A stretch of 64,000 nt of DNA from the NCBI RefSeq assembly GCF_037325665.1, contig NC_090251.1:27312600-27376599 (forward strand), written 5' to 3'. Below are positions 1 to 11,542 of this stretch, piece by piece; position 1 is the first letter of the stretch; every line of letters begins with the position of its first letter. The notes under the pieces were generated by a model that was given only the letters and a program-made list of their open reading frames with translations, had not been told where the DNA came from and ran no database searches. The stretch is from Littorina saxatilis. Lineage: Eukaryota > Mollusca > Gastropoda > Littorinimorpha > Littorinidae. Made by a program: the position numbers and the translations under genes.

Positions 1-1843
1 TCTGAACAGCTGAAACATGTCTCTGCATTCGCAGTCAGTGATGTTAAGGGAGACTACCCTGTACAGTGCTGTTAAGGCACAAACACAATGAGGTGATTCC
101 ACCTTGCGAGTCTCACAGAGCGAAAGAATATATACACCATGCACCCAAGGGCGCTGGAGTCGTGTGATTTGTGAAAGTGTCATATATGTGAAGTGTTACT
201 TCTTGGAGCAGACAGGGGAAGAGGAACTTGATGAGTCAAGACTTCTGCACTCTGGATGCCAATGTTTTTTCTTACAACAAGGGTGTACGTCTCGTGATTA
301 TGTGCAGTCAGTGCAAAGGAGTGATTAGTTCCTTGGATTGCTGTCGACTCAACAGTTCGCTTCTGCCGCCACAACTGAGCTCATGCGAGCTAGGGTTCCA
401 GACATGTGATTTTCTGTCAAACTTCTGCGGCATCCTTTGAAAACTACAGTTGCTTAGCAACAGTTAAGGCATGAGCTGGTCAAGTCATTTCTTTCACATT
501 TTTGTGTACCGTCTCTGTGGTCGGCATTTCTGTGTGAGTGAGATCATGGATCCTACAACAGGGAGCTTTGCATGGGAGAACGAGTGTGCATGTCATCTGT
601 CAAGGAGCATCCTTCAGACCTGGGAACCCATACGATTTTGCCGTATTGTGTTTGCTTAAATGTTTAAAAGATCATCAGAATGGTCGGTAGAAAAAACATA
701 TGATAAAAAAAAATTCTAGACTATTTTTCTTTAAAAGCGCATCAAGTTTTAGACGCCCAAAGTTACACACATAGATTGTCATTCCTGAATATTTACTGGG
801 ACACTGTTTATTTTAATGGTTAAAGATAACTTTATAACTTTTGATCAATGATTACAGTTTTTGGCATGAACCATAGAGAGAAGCATTTGTTTTAAATGTA
901 TTGGATGCGTGCAAAGCATGGTTGAATCTTGGAGGTTCAAATGCTGTGTGGACTTCACTCATATGTCATATGTTACCAAGTTTGTTAGAGAATACTCCAA
1001 GTGCAAAACAGGGGTTCCCAGGTCTGACACTTGCTTTACAATCTAGTGCAATATTCGACTGGGAAAAACGTTCTCTTCAACAGGATTTTTTAGTGTGTCC
1101 TGATTTTAATTGAAGACAGTTTTTACACCTGGTTTTTACCTTTGGAATGGTTTCCATCCCTTCAATGTGCAATGTTTTGAAGCATGTATTATTGTGTATT
1201 ATTGTAGCATGCCATCATAATGTATATCATTCATAACCATCACTGTGTAGTGTTAGTGTTGGTGAGGTGTGCTCTTTAAGGTGTGAGCTCTCAGTGTACA
1301 GTGCGAGTATGATTGTGCTGGTGTTTTTTGCATGTTGAATTTTTTCACGTGGAATCCTCTGTGTCCTGTTTGGAAGACTTGGGCTGGGAATTTAGCCCCC
1401 AAAACTTGATACGAATCATTTTTAGTCTTTACGATTGTAACCAACTCTTACCTGGTGATTTTAACTTGTCCGTTATTGCCATGCTGCCCAATTTCTTGTG
1501 AGACGTATAATGTAATATATATACAAGTTTGGCACTTTAACTCAACTTCTCTGAAGCAATTTATGCTCCACAACTAAATTCTTAGGGTAAAAAATACTTT
1601 TCAAATTGGCCTTGGCCGATTATTGAAGGTTGAAATATTTCTGTAGCAGGTAATAAGTAGCTCTTTGACACGGGTGGTGTGCATTTATATTTTTAGACTT
1701 TCTTACAACCGGTTTCATGTTCTCATACAAATAAATTTTAGTTTGAATATGTGGCAGAGGTTTTTTTGCTACACTGAGGTATGAACTATTTTAGTCTTGT
1801 TCCCACAATATTCAACAGTTTCAGTGTTATAAAAGAAAAGTGA
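1..1843. other. No recognisable gene
   Basis: AT-rich sequence with only short, unrelated open frames. It may be the 3' UTR or flank of a gene to the left (AATAAA near 1732), but nothing coding can be supported. Confidence 0.5.
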
Positions 1844-1844
1844 C

Positions 1845-2214
1845 CCCCCCCGCGGGTTAGGGGGAAGAATTTACCCGATGCTCCCCAGCATGTCATAAGA
1901 GGCGACTAACGGATTCTGTTTCTCCTTTTACCCTTGTTAAGTGTTTCTTGTATAGAATATAGTCAATGTTTGTAAAGATTTTAGTCAAGCAGTATGTAAG
2001 AAATGTTAAGTCCTTTGTACTGGAAACTTGCATTCTCCCAGTAAGGTAATATATTGTACTACGTTGCAAGCCCCTGGAGCAATTTTTTGATTAGTGCTTT
2101 TGTGAACAAGAAACAATTAACAAGTGGCTCTATCCCATCTCCCCCCCTTTCCCCATCGCGATATAACCTTCGTGGTTGAAAATGACGTTAAACACCAAAT
2201 AAAGAAAGAAAAGT
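1845..2214 (+). repeat. Interspersed retroposon with (AAAG)n tail, copy 1
   Basis: Begins CCGCGGGTTAGGGGGAAG and ends GACGTTAAACACCAAATAAA plus an AAAG tail. Three other copies are at 5862-6210 (+), 14203-14574 (-) and 24235-24652 (-). The tail and the ~12-bp target duplications of the other copies show LINE-type retroposition. I see no tRNA head, so it may be a LINE 3' end or a non-tRNA SINE. Confidence 0.75.
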
Positions 2215-2429
2215 GTCACTCTTTGGACTCTTCCTTTCAATTCCGTATTACATGTAGTGTGTGAAATATTTCATTCTGAAAGTGATATTGATTTCTTCTG
2301 TGTTCCTTGAAAAAAATGGTGTAAATCTGATGCCCAGATGTTTGTAAACAGACAATTGACATACTGATCGTATGGTTGAGGAATCTTCATTTTAATGTTC
2401 ATCATCGCGTGCCTCACTAGTACCGTAGT

Positions 2430-3788
2430 GTGTAGAAGTGATGACGACGGTAGGATTGAATGTATGGAGGCGTGTGTGTACAAGTGATGACGACGGTAGG
2501 ATTGAATGTATGGAGGCGTAGTGTGTACAAGTGATGACGACGGTAGGATTGAATGTATGGAGGCGTGTGTGTACAAGTGGTGACGACGGTAGGATTGAAT
2601 GTATGGAGGCGTGTGTGTACAAGTGATGACGACGGTAGGATTGAATGTATGGAGGCGTGTGTGTACAAGTGATGACGACGGTAGGATTGAATGTATGGAG
2701 GCGTAGTGTTTACAAGTGATGACGACGGTAGGATTGAATGTATGGAGGCGTGTATGTACAAGTGGTGACGACGGTAGGATTGAATGTATGGAGGCGTGTG
2801 TGTACAAGTGATGACGACGGTAGGATTGAATGTATGAAGGCGTGTGTGTACAAGTGATGACGACGGTAGGATTGAATGTATGGAGGCGTGTGTGCAAGTG
2901 ATGACGATGGTAGGATTGAATGTATGAAGGCGTGTGTGTACAAGTGATGACGACGGTAGGATTGAATGTATGGAGGCGTGTGTACAAGTTATGACGACAG
3001 TAGGATTGAATGTATGGAGGCGTGTGTGTACAAGTGATGACGACGGTAGGATTGAATGTATGGAGGCGTGTGTATACAAGTGATGACGACGGTAGGATTG
3101 AATGTATGGAGGCGTGTGTGTACAAGTGATGACGACGGTGGGATTGAATGTATGGAGGCGTGTGTGTACAAGTGATGACGACGGTAGGATTGAATGTATG
3201 GAGGCGTGTGTACAAGAGATGACGACGGTAGGATTGAATGTATGGAGGCGTGTGTGCAAGTGATGACGATGGTAGGATTGAATGTGTGGAGGCGTGTGTA
3301 CAAGAGATGACGACGGTAGGATTGAATGTATGGAGGCGTGTGTGCAAGTGATGACGACGGTAAGATTGAATGTATGGAGGCGTGTGTACAAGTGATGACG
3401 ACGGTAGGATTGAATGTATGGAGGTGTGTGTACAAGTGATGACGACGGTAGGATTGAATGTATGGAGGCGTGTGTGTACAAGTGATGACGACAGTAGGAT
3501 TGAATGTATGGAGGCGTGTGTACAAGTGATGACGACGGTAGGATTGAATGTATGGAGGCGTGTGTGCAAGTGATGACGACGGTAAGATTGAATGTATGGA
3601 GGCGTGTGTACAAGTGATGACGACGGTAGGATTGAATGTATGGAGGCGTGTGTACAAGTGATGACGACGGTAGGATTGAATGTATGGAGGCGTGTTTGTA
3701 CAAGTGATGACGACGGTAGGATTGAATGTATGGAGGCATGTGTACAAGTGATGACGGTAGGATTGAATGTATAGAGGTGTGTGTACAT
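2430..3788. repeat. Minisatellite, ~46-bp unit, about 30 copies
   Basis: Tandem unit built on GTGATGACGACGGTAGGATT followed by GAATGTATGGAGGCGTGTGT, with unit lengths of about 41-47 bp due to loss or gain of GT pairs. The units lack stop codons in several frames, so long artificial frames arise (the largest 505 codons on the minus strand). Confidence 0.95.
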
Positions 3789-4083
3789 GGGCAGGAATGA
3801 AACGGTTAATGTACAATATTATATTTGAGACATTTAAACACAACCAAATTTCCAGAGAAAAAGTATGCAATTTTTTGTGTCAATGTTTTAACACCTGGTT
3901 TTGTGGCTATTTTTTCTAAACCGTCATTATTATGTGTTCTCATAGTCAGCCCTAAAGGTCAAAATAGCCCAGAAATAGCCTATTCTGATGGAATCAACTA
4001 TTCTTAAAGATGCATGCTTACCCTTGACCTTCCCATATCATGGCACTCACCACAGATTTGTCCTGGCTTTTACCTGGGATAAG

Positions 4084-4336
4084 GCCAAAAAAAAAAATAG
4101 GTCTGTTTACGGTAACATAGGCCCAAAAAATAGGGTCGGTAGGTCGGGATTTTTTATTTTTTTATTTTTTTATTTTTTTCCAAAAAACCATATTTTTACG
4201 TTATTTTGCCAAAAAAGCAAGATTTTTTTTTATTTCTTTTTTTATTTTCCCCAAATGCCAAAAAAAAGTCTAGGGTCGCGCGAAAAAACTAGGGTCGGTC
4301 GGGTTACCGTAAACAGACCTTTTTTTTTTTTTGGCC
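4084..4336. mobile_element. MITE, TIR GGTCTGTTTACGGTAAC, copy 1
   Basis: 253-bp element with inverted ends GGCCAAAA...AGGTCTGTTTACGGTAAC and A/T-rich interior. It is flanked by a 4-bp TAAG duplication (4080-4083 and 4337-4340). Related copies are at 9978-10193 and 57144-57386. No coding sequence. Confidence 0.8.
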
Positions 4337-4366
4337 TAAGAACATCCTTCCACTTGGACACATACT

Positions 4367-4733
4367 TCTTCTTCTTCTTCGTTCATGGGCTGAAACTCCC
4401 ACGTTCACTCATGTTTTTAGCACGAGTGGATTTTTACGTGTTTGACCGTTTTTACCCCGCCATTCAGGCAGCATACGCCGATTTCGGTGGGAGGCATGCT
4501 GGGTATTTTTGTGTTTCTATAACCCACCGAACTCTGACATGGATTACAGGATCTTTTCCGTGCGCACTTGGTCTTGTGCTTGCGTGTACACACGAAGGGG
4601 GTTAAGTCACTAGCAGGTCTGCACATAAGTTGACCTGGGAGATATAGATCGGAAAAATCTCCACTCTTCACCCACCAGGCGGCAGCGACTGGGATTAGGA
4701 GGCCGAGGTCTTACCACCATGCCACTGCGCCCG
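4367..4733 (-). repeat. SINE body with (GAA)n tail, copy 1
   Basis: Shares its body with the SINE at 56278-56664 (for example CTCCCACGTTCACTC, TTGGTCTTGTGCTTGCGTGT). Oriented on the minus strand, with the GAA-type tail near 4370. Its 5' head differs from the other copy. Flanks GGACACATAC and GGACAGATAC may be an imperfect target duplication. Confidence 0.65.
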
Positions 4734-5861
4734 TCTGGACAGATACCAAATATCAACAACCTGACTGCTTCCTGCGCAGAGTGGGAAGTGATTGCTGATT
4801 ATTTGTGCAGAATGGTATGGGTGTTAGCCGAGAAATTAGTTCAGCAAAAGAAAAAGAAAACAAGAAATTCCTCCGAGGTAGGAAAAACACCCCCGTCCTT
4901 ACCATTCTCACTGCCACCAACTGAGAAGGTTATTTCCCTTTGACCATTAATATGTCCCTCTATAAGTCCTTGTAGAATCTTAATCCACCAATAACTCCCT
5001 AACCGTGTGTTTGACCGGTCCCAATTTTTGTAAGGACCGTCTCAGGAATGTATAGAACCTGTTCACCAAGTTTGGTGACGATCGGTCCGTTCATTCTTGA
5101 GATCTATATGCGAACACAAACACACAAACAAACAAACACATCGACCGAATCCTATACACACCCCTATACCGGGGGTGTAAAAATCCCTCCCTGTACAGAA
5201 AGCAGCGAGGGTGTCGATTTTTGGTAGGTGTGAAAGTGGATATTGCTGTTATCCCGCGTAAAAGCCTAGGCAGACATGTGTCGAGGTGCATGGTCCGTTA
5301 TACAAGAAAGAAGCTACCTTTTGTTTGTAAATCACACCACTAAACATGTTATTGTTTTCTGTTGTTCAGATTGTGTTTTATTTTAGTCTTTTAAGCCAAC
5401 TATGTTAATTCTAAATTATGTTTTTAACTGATTTGTTTCTATCATCTATTTCAATTTTTACAACCATTCGTTCCCTTCGAAAATGGTTGATTCTTGTTTT
5501 TAATTGCAATTTCTTTTCGGTTTTTGGTGTGTGTGTGGTTTTTTTTCTTCTTCTTTCCGATCATTTTAACACCAGGTAAATGAGGAAAGTATCATTGACA
5601 CAATTCTTGCAACTTTTGATCTTGGCGTGAATGCACAGTGAATTAGCGTCATTTAGTATTATTGCAGGGTACACATTTGCAAGGGAAGGAACCCTGCTGT
5701 GTGTTTTACAGTGCATGCCTCTTTTTGTTTCAGCTTGGCTGTGAAAACCACACAGCTACTTACGGTTATTTTACCATTTTATTTTTTTGCTATCTTATTG
5801 TACAAATGCTTTCCTATTTATAGTATCCTGTTCAGAAATTACTTGAAAGATCTTAACTAGT

Positions 5862-6210
5862 GAATTTACCCGATGCTCCCCCCCAGCATGTCGTAAGAGA
5901 CGACTAACGGATTCTGTTTCTCCTTTTACCCTTGTTAAGTGTTTCTTGTATAGAATATAGTCAATTTTTGTAAAGATTTTAGTAAAGCAGTATGTAAGAA
6001 ATGTTAAGTCCTTTGTACTGGAAACTTGCATTCTCCCAGTAAGGTCATATATTGTACTACGTTGCAAGCCCCTGGAGCAAATTTTTGATTAGTGCTTTTG
6101 TGAACAAGAAACAATTGACAAGTGGCTCTATCCCATCTCCCCCCTTCCCCCATCGCGATATAACCTTCGTGGTTGAAAACGACGTTAAACACCAAATAAA
6201 GAAAGAAAGA
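5862..6210 (+). repeat. Interspersed retroposon with (AAAG)n tail, copy 2, 5' truncated
   Basis: Same family as 1845-2214 but starting at GAATTTACCCGATGCTCC. A 12-bp target duplication ATCTTAAYTAGT flanks it (5850-5861 and 6211-6222), as expected for target-primed reverse transcription with 5' truncation. Confidence 0.85.
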
Positions 6211-6238
6211 ATCTTAATTAGTTTGCTTGTAAGGAGAA

Positions 6239-6409
6239 CTTTAGTTTTCTTTTCTAGATCCCACACCCTACCACCTGCCCATAGGTACATGACTACTTTA
6301 GTTTTCTTTTCTAGATCCTACACCCTACTGCCTGCCCATAGGTACATGACTACTTTAGTTTTCTTTTCTAGATCCTACACCCTACCACCTGCCCATAGGG
6401 ACATGACTG
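6239..6409. repeat. 57-bp unit repeated three times
   Basis: Unit CTTTAGTTTTCTTTTCTAGA followed by TCCTACACCCTACCACCTGC and CCATAGGTACATGACTA. The copies are nearly identical. The length is a multiple of three, which explains an open frame through it. Confidence 0.9.
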
Positions 6410-6410
6410 A

Positions 6411-8682
6411 TTTCTGCAGACATTTTGTTATTATAGTGCGGGATGAGGGTGTGTTTTTTTAACACTCTTCAAATCCATGACCAAAGTTGTTTTTTCCATT
6501 CTTTGTGAATTGAATCAGGGAAGGATCGAAGTGTTCACTATGATTTTTGGCTTGAACTAGTTTAGCTTGTACACGAAGCGGGTATAAAACTGGGACCATA
6601 TATATCACAAACGTTTTGTGTTTCAAGGTTTGATGCCGTGTGCTTAGTGACCACATGCAGTCACACTCACCCCCCCCCCCCCCCCCTCACCCACCCATGC
6701 CAGCTTTCTGCCAAATGCATTTATATAGTCATGATCAAAACCAAAATATGTGTGTGCGTTTTTTCCTCGAACATGTACCCTTCCTTCAGCTTTCCTTCCC
6801 CCCTTTCCATCCACCACCAGGCCTGGTTTCAACATTATTTTGAGGGGGGTAAATTTCATCTTCGGAACTTATCATCTGCAAGGAAAAGCGAACATCACAG
6901 TATTCTATAATTTCAATCTTTGTGTGTGTTTTTTTCTTTCTTCTTCTGTTGCTTCTTAAGGCAGAGTTTTAATTTACCACATTAGAAGAAATGTTTTTAT
7001 GAACACATTGATCTATAGCATCAGGTTGAACGAACAGACTTGTTCCTTATCATGAATTTTAACATTTGTTGAACTCAAGATCTCATTTAGGAAATCATAT
7101 CAGTGAAGCAGACTGGATTTTTTTTTACTCCAGTGGCATTCAGTTTAACAATGCAACATCATTAAAGATTAACTGAAAATTGCTGTAACCCACAGATCCT
7201 TCTTTGTGAGTTGTTACTGGACAGTAGTGATGCCTTGCTGTCAACTTTAGAAGAAAGAACATGGTTTGCATGCTTTCTCATGTTGCGTTAGCATTTTGTT
7301 GGAGGAAGAACTATTTTGACAATGTTTGCAAGGGAGGCAACTCCGTCAGTATTGCATTGAAGGACAGCAACAGAACTGGATACCCGTACTGCACATAGTA
7401 CCTTGTCTTCAATTAATTTATAAATCCTTATTTGTTCTGCATCTTACCCTCAATGTGTGAAGTATGTGCGATGACATTGTGTCGTTCTGGAAGTTATGGC
7501 AGTTGCTTGGGCCTTTTTTCTTTCTTTGGCTCAAATTTGTCATAATTGTTGAATTGCAACCGATTCATTGTTTAAGGAACAGGGCCTGTGCAATTACCGA
7601 TGATATCAGTGATGTAGGAACTGGGCTGGTGCTTAAAAATGTTTTGACTGAACAAAAATACAAAAGTCCTGTCCTAATAAAAAAGCTAGATTTTGTGTGT
7701 TAATTGTTTCAATTTGATTGTTAATCATCTCTTCTAGACTTTTTTGGTTTGATCAGATGGACACACTGTGTTGACTGCTATCACAGGCTGTTTCTGCCGG
7801 CCTGAAATGTCAATTTGAGCCAATGAATGATGAAGCCATTTTCTTTTCAAAGGGTCTCTGAAGACGGAATGCTTTAAATTTTAGCAATTTTGAAGACTTG
7901 AGCCAATTTGTAGAACTAAACTGATGATGCATTCTTATTTGGGCATCCATGCCTTTGACGCCCTTATTCTTAAAATCTTATAAGAAATCCAAGTTTTTTA
8001 AATTTCATGAAACGAGTTCTGTAAAATTTCAACATGTGTGTCTGTTGAAAATGAGTTCTGTAAAAGGTGTGTCCGTTTTTCTCAGCATTTATGGTTTACT
8101 TTGCCAGTCTTGTTTCATCGAGGGCTTGTCCTACAAAACGTGCAGGCCTAACCGTCATCACTTGTCTCACCGTTCTTCTCCTGTACAACTTGCAATGATG
8201 TAAATAGACGTCACAACAAAAAGAATGCGATATGCGCTATTTGCAACCCTGACTCTCCCATCTCCCACTAGTTCGGCTTTAGCGACTCAAGATACAGTAT
8301 TCACCATGACGACATCCATGTCATGGTGAATTACATATAACTCTCACAGTTTCAGGGAAAGATCTTTCTTTAATTTATGTATTCTAAGGCCCACATATTT
8401 GCCATGAATTTACTTTGACAATTAGATTTTTGTCTTGTAAACAAGTAGGTTTTGTTAATTGCAGTTTTAGTTTCAAGTACAATGGTGCACTTGATCATTA
8501 TGTAGCCCATTACCTGTCACATTCTCTGTCATTATCATCGTCAGTCATTTACAATCATGTAGCAGATCTTTTCCAATAAAGAGGTTATATTCATTTTGTT
8601 TGACAAACTGTTTTCAGGTCTATGTTTGTTCATGGCGTGTGTGGAGTGAATGTTGCTTTAACCTTAGCCCGTCCAGGTTATC
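6411..8682. other. No recognisable gene
   Basis: Contains a C-run (about 6669-6686) and scattered short frames only. Some local palindromes (for example CACCATGAC...GTCATGGTG near 8304-8331) but no protein-like sequence. Confidence 0.5.
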
Positions 8683-8781
8683 GACTACACACGGAAGTCA
8701 TCGTCGGACCGTGCGGACCCATGCTTCTCATTTCCTTCTTTGAGAAACATGGGTCCGCACGTCCCCACGATGTTTGTAGTC
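8683..8781. repeat. Foldback hairpin, ~99 bp
   Basis: Imperfect inverted repeat: GACTACA...CATCGT...GTGCGGACCCATG pairs with CATGGGTCCGCAC...ACGATG...TGTAGTC around a short loop. It could be a tiny foldback element or a structured RNA. Confidence 0.8.
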
Positions 8782-8960
8782 TAAATATGACCTTTTTTTG
8801 TATTACTTCTTGCTGAAATTTTAAAACATAAGAGCTTTTTAGGTGCATGAGGCATTCTTAAAAGCTCATTAAAAAATTCCAACTAGTTTAAGAGATATTT
8901 GCAATTAAACACCCTTCTGGGTCCACGACGACAGAAAGGTGGTCCTTAATTAATGGAGCC

Positions 8961-9425
8961 CGAAGTCAACTTTTATTTTTATATACAGAAAACTCAGTGC
9001 TGAAGCTTCCCAAAGTCAACTTTTATTTTTATATACAGAAAACTCAGTGCTGAAGCTTCCCAAAGTCAACTTTTATTTTTATACACAGAAAACTCGGTGC
9101 TGAAGCTTCCCAAAGTCAACTTTTATTTTTATATACAGAAAACTTGGTGCTGAAGCTTCCCAAAGTCAACTTTTATTTTTATATACAGAAAACTCAGTGC
9201 TGAAGCTTCCCAAAGTCAACTTTTATTTTTATATACAGAAAACTCAGTGCTGAAGCTTCCCAAAGTCAACTTTTATTTTTATATACAGATAACTCAGCGC
9301 TGAAGCTTCCCAAAGTCAACTTTTATTTTTATATACAGAAAACTCAGTGCTAAAGCTTCCCTAAGTCAACTTTTATTTTTATATACAGAAAACTCAGTGC
9401 TGAAGCTTCCTAAAGTCAACTTTGA
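8961..9425. repeat. 50-bp tandem array, about nine copies
   Basis: Unit CAAAGTCAACTTTTATTTTT then ATATACAGAAAACTCAGTGC then TGAAGCTTCC, very uniform, with a few single-base variants among copies. Confidence 0.95.
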
Positions 9426-9977
9426 GTAGTCGACTTTGCCCAGTTAATTAGAGGCCGTTTCTGTTGATGGGGAATATAAAATTGCTAATGTTCCAGGTCT
9501 ACACGGCTGGCTATTTGTACTTCAGAGATACACATGAACCACGCCATGTAAACGATCATACAACCCACCACAGAACTGTTAGGCTTTTACGTAGGATAAG
9601 CATCCTTCCACTTGGTCACATACAAAAAAGCTGCAGCCTGGCTGCTTTCTGTGTTGAGCGAGAATTTTGACGATTCATATTTGCCGATTGAAATAGGCAT
9701 CAGATACTAAAATAATTCAGCAAGAAATGCCCCCTCTGCACTGAAGCACCCAAGCTCTAGATTTCTGGTGTACATCCTAGTTAATTGCCTGGACAGATCA
9801 GATTGTTTCAACGCTCGTTCACACAGGGAGGAATATCTGTAAATGTCAAAAGTTGTGCTAGCTTTGCTAACACAACTATGGGTGTGGTTTTTTTAGTTCA
9901 GGGGAGCGCAGCCTGCATTCTTTTAAAGACATTTCAAGGAGACAGCTCATAACTGCTTCCCCCTTGAATAGCTTAAT

Positions 9978-10193
9978 GGCCACAAAAAAAATAGGTCTGT
10001 TTACGGTAACATAGGCCAAAATAATAGGGTCGGTAGGTCGGGAATTTTTTTTCCTTCCAAAAAAACATTTTTACGTTATTTTGCAAAAAAAACATTTTTT
10101 TTTTTTCCCCAAATGCCAAAAAAAAGTCTAGGGTCGCGCGAAAAAAATAGGGTCGGTCGGGTTACCGTAAACAGACTATTTTTTTTTTTTGCC
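9978..10193. mobile_element. MITE, TIR GGTCTGTTTACGGTAAC, copy 2
   Basis: 216-bp relative of 4084-4336, with the same inverted GTCTGTTTACGGTAAC ends. Flanked by TAAT (9974-9977 and 10194-10197), possibly TAATG. Confidence 0.8.
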
Positions 10194-10338
10194 TAATGAC
10201 TCCTGTGTCTTTTCAAATGCGCTTCTAATATCTGATTATGACCAGAAAACCTAGGAGCTCCTTGTTCAAGGTTGCAAACTAATTGCAATCCCAGAAGAAA
10301 GAGCATTGCACAACAGTACACCCATTCACAAAATGAAT

Positions 10339-11450
10339 TTTATTGTACCAATTAAATTCAAGCATCCAATATTCTCAATTACAACACTTTGTTCTTCGAG
10401 TTTCTATACTTTCTCCCATAGATTTTGTTTTCAACTTAAAGAAAAAATAGGAAAATGTTCATGAATTACACCCAAACTATGGCAAACTAAACTGAAAAAA
10501 TAGTAATCTGGAATAATTGTATTTCAAGAAAAAAAAATTGCACACTTCCATAACAAAAGAATGTGGCTAACTGACCTTACCACCCCCTTCTACCCTTCCA
10601 ATCAATCTGCCTATACTACACAAGTGACTGGTGTTGCCTGACCCCGAAAGTTGGAGAGAACAGGAACCTTTCAAGTCTCCTGCTTTCCAACACTTGACAA
10701 GCATGAAACGAAGTCCTAATCACAAGAAAAAGCTACTTAGCACAAAATTCTTACAAGGAATCAAAAGAAGTCAAGACAAGATGACGAGAGAAAAATGGAT
10801 GACGGATGTAATGTTTTGATAGTCCCAACGATGTCTGAGCTCGTGAGATTGGGGACTCGTAAAAAAAAAAAAAGTTCGGTTGCCTGTTGAATCGTGCCTG
10901 CGCACATCTAAACTCGCCGTCTTCACCCTCTCGGCCTGACTGCCCGCGAACGGTTGTACGCTGAGCGCTGCAAAGATACCATCTTCACCCGTGTCACACA
11001 CACACTGCCTCTTCTAGTCTCTCCGTACCAACACACACCGCTAATACTGCACAAGTCCTCTTCAGACAGTACGCTCAGAAGCGGTACTGCTACAAACCAA
11101 ATACAGACCAATAATCTGTTAACTTTCACTTATCTGTGCCAATAAACAAAAAAGTCTGTAATTTTGTGTTCCCTTTAACATTATACATTAAGTGTATTGA
11201 CCGATTACTAGAACAGACAAAGCGTGTTCCACATAGCAAGTCACCAGACTAGGACACAGTGTCTTTGTAAGACAGATGAAAAGAGTGCAGCTTGCAGAGA
11301 GCGTGAAGACGAGGTTCGTAACACACGTGTGACATCAAGGACAAATGATGCTGATGTCCAAGGTCAAGAATCTCAAGGTCCAGGTTGCTGGACTTTGTGG
11401 CCCTGGCGACAGATGTTGGAGCCAAGGTCACGGTCAAAATCGGGTCCGGG
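10339..11450 (-). other. Probable Caprin 3' UTR with poly(A) signal
   Basis: Minus-strand sequence after the Caprin stop. The first convincing AATAAA on this strand is at 10339-10344, which would give a 3' UTR of about 1.1 kb. I saw no protein-like frame here. An earlier, non-canonical poly(A) site cannot be excluded. Confidence 0.5.
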
Positions 11451-11542
11451 TCACTGGTTGGTCGGGCGGTTGGTCATGCCGCCACGGACAACGCCAGCTC
11501 CTCGGGGAGGTGCGGTCCTGGGTGGTCCACCCGGGCGCATAC
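11451..11542 (-). CDS. CAPRIN: Caprin exon 12, C-terminus and stop
   Basis: The last 92 coding nt encode GMRPGGPPRTAPPRGAG and end GGMTNRPTNQ before TGA at 11451-11453. This corresponds to the human ending GAPRGRGGPPRPNRGMPQ. The acceptor is ccacacag. A 29-bp unit repeated about three times (around 11550-11620) lies in the intron immediately before this exon. Confidence 0.9.

Noticed and set aside
2271-3870. Minus-strand frames of up to 505 codons
   Set aside because: They only translate the minisatellite and its flank. The units are open in several frames and the protein is a monotonous repeat of the DNA unit.
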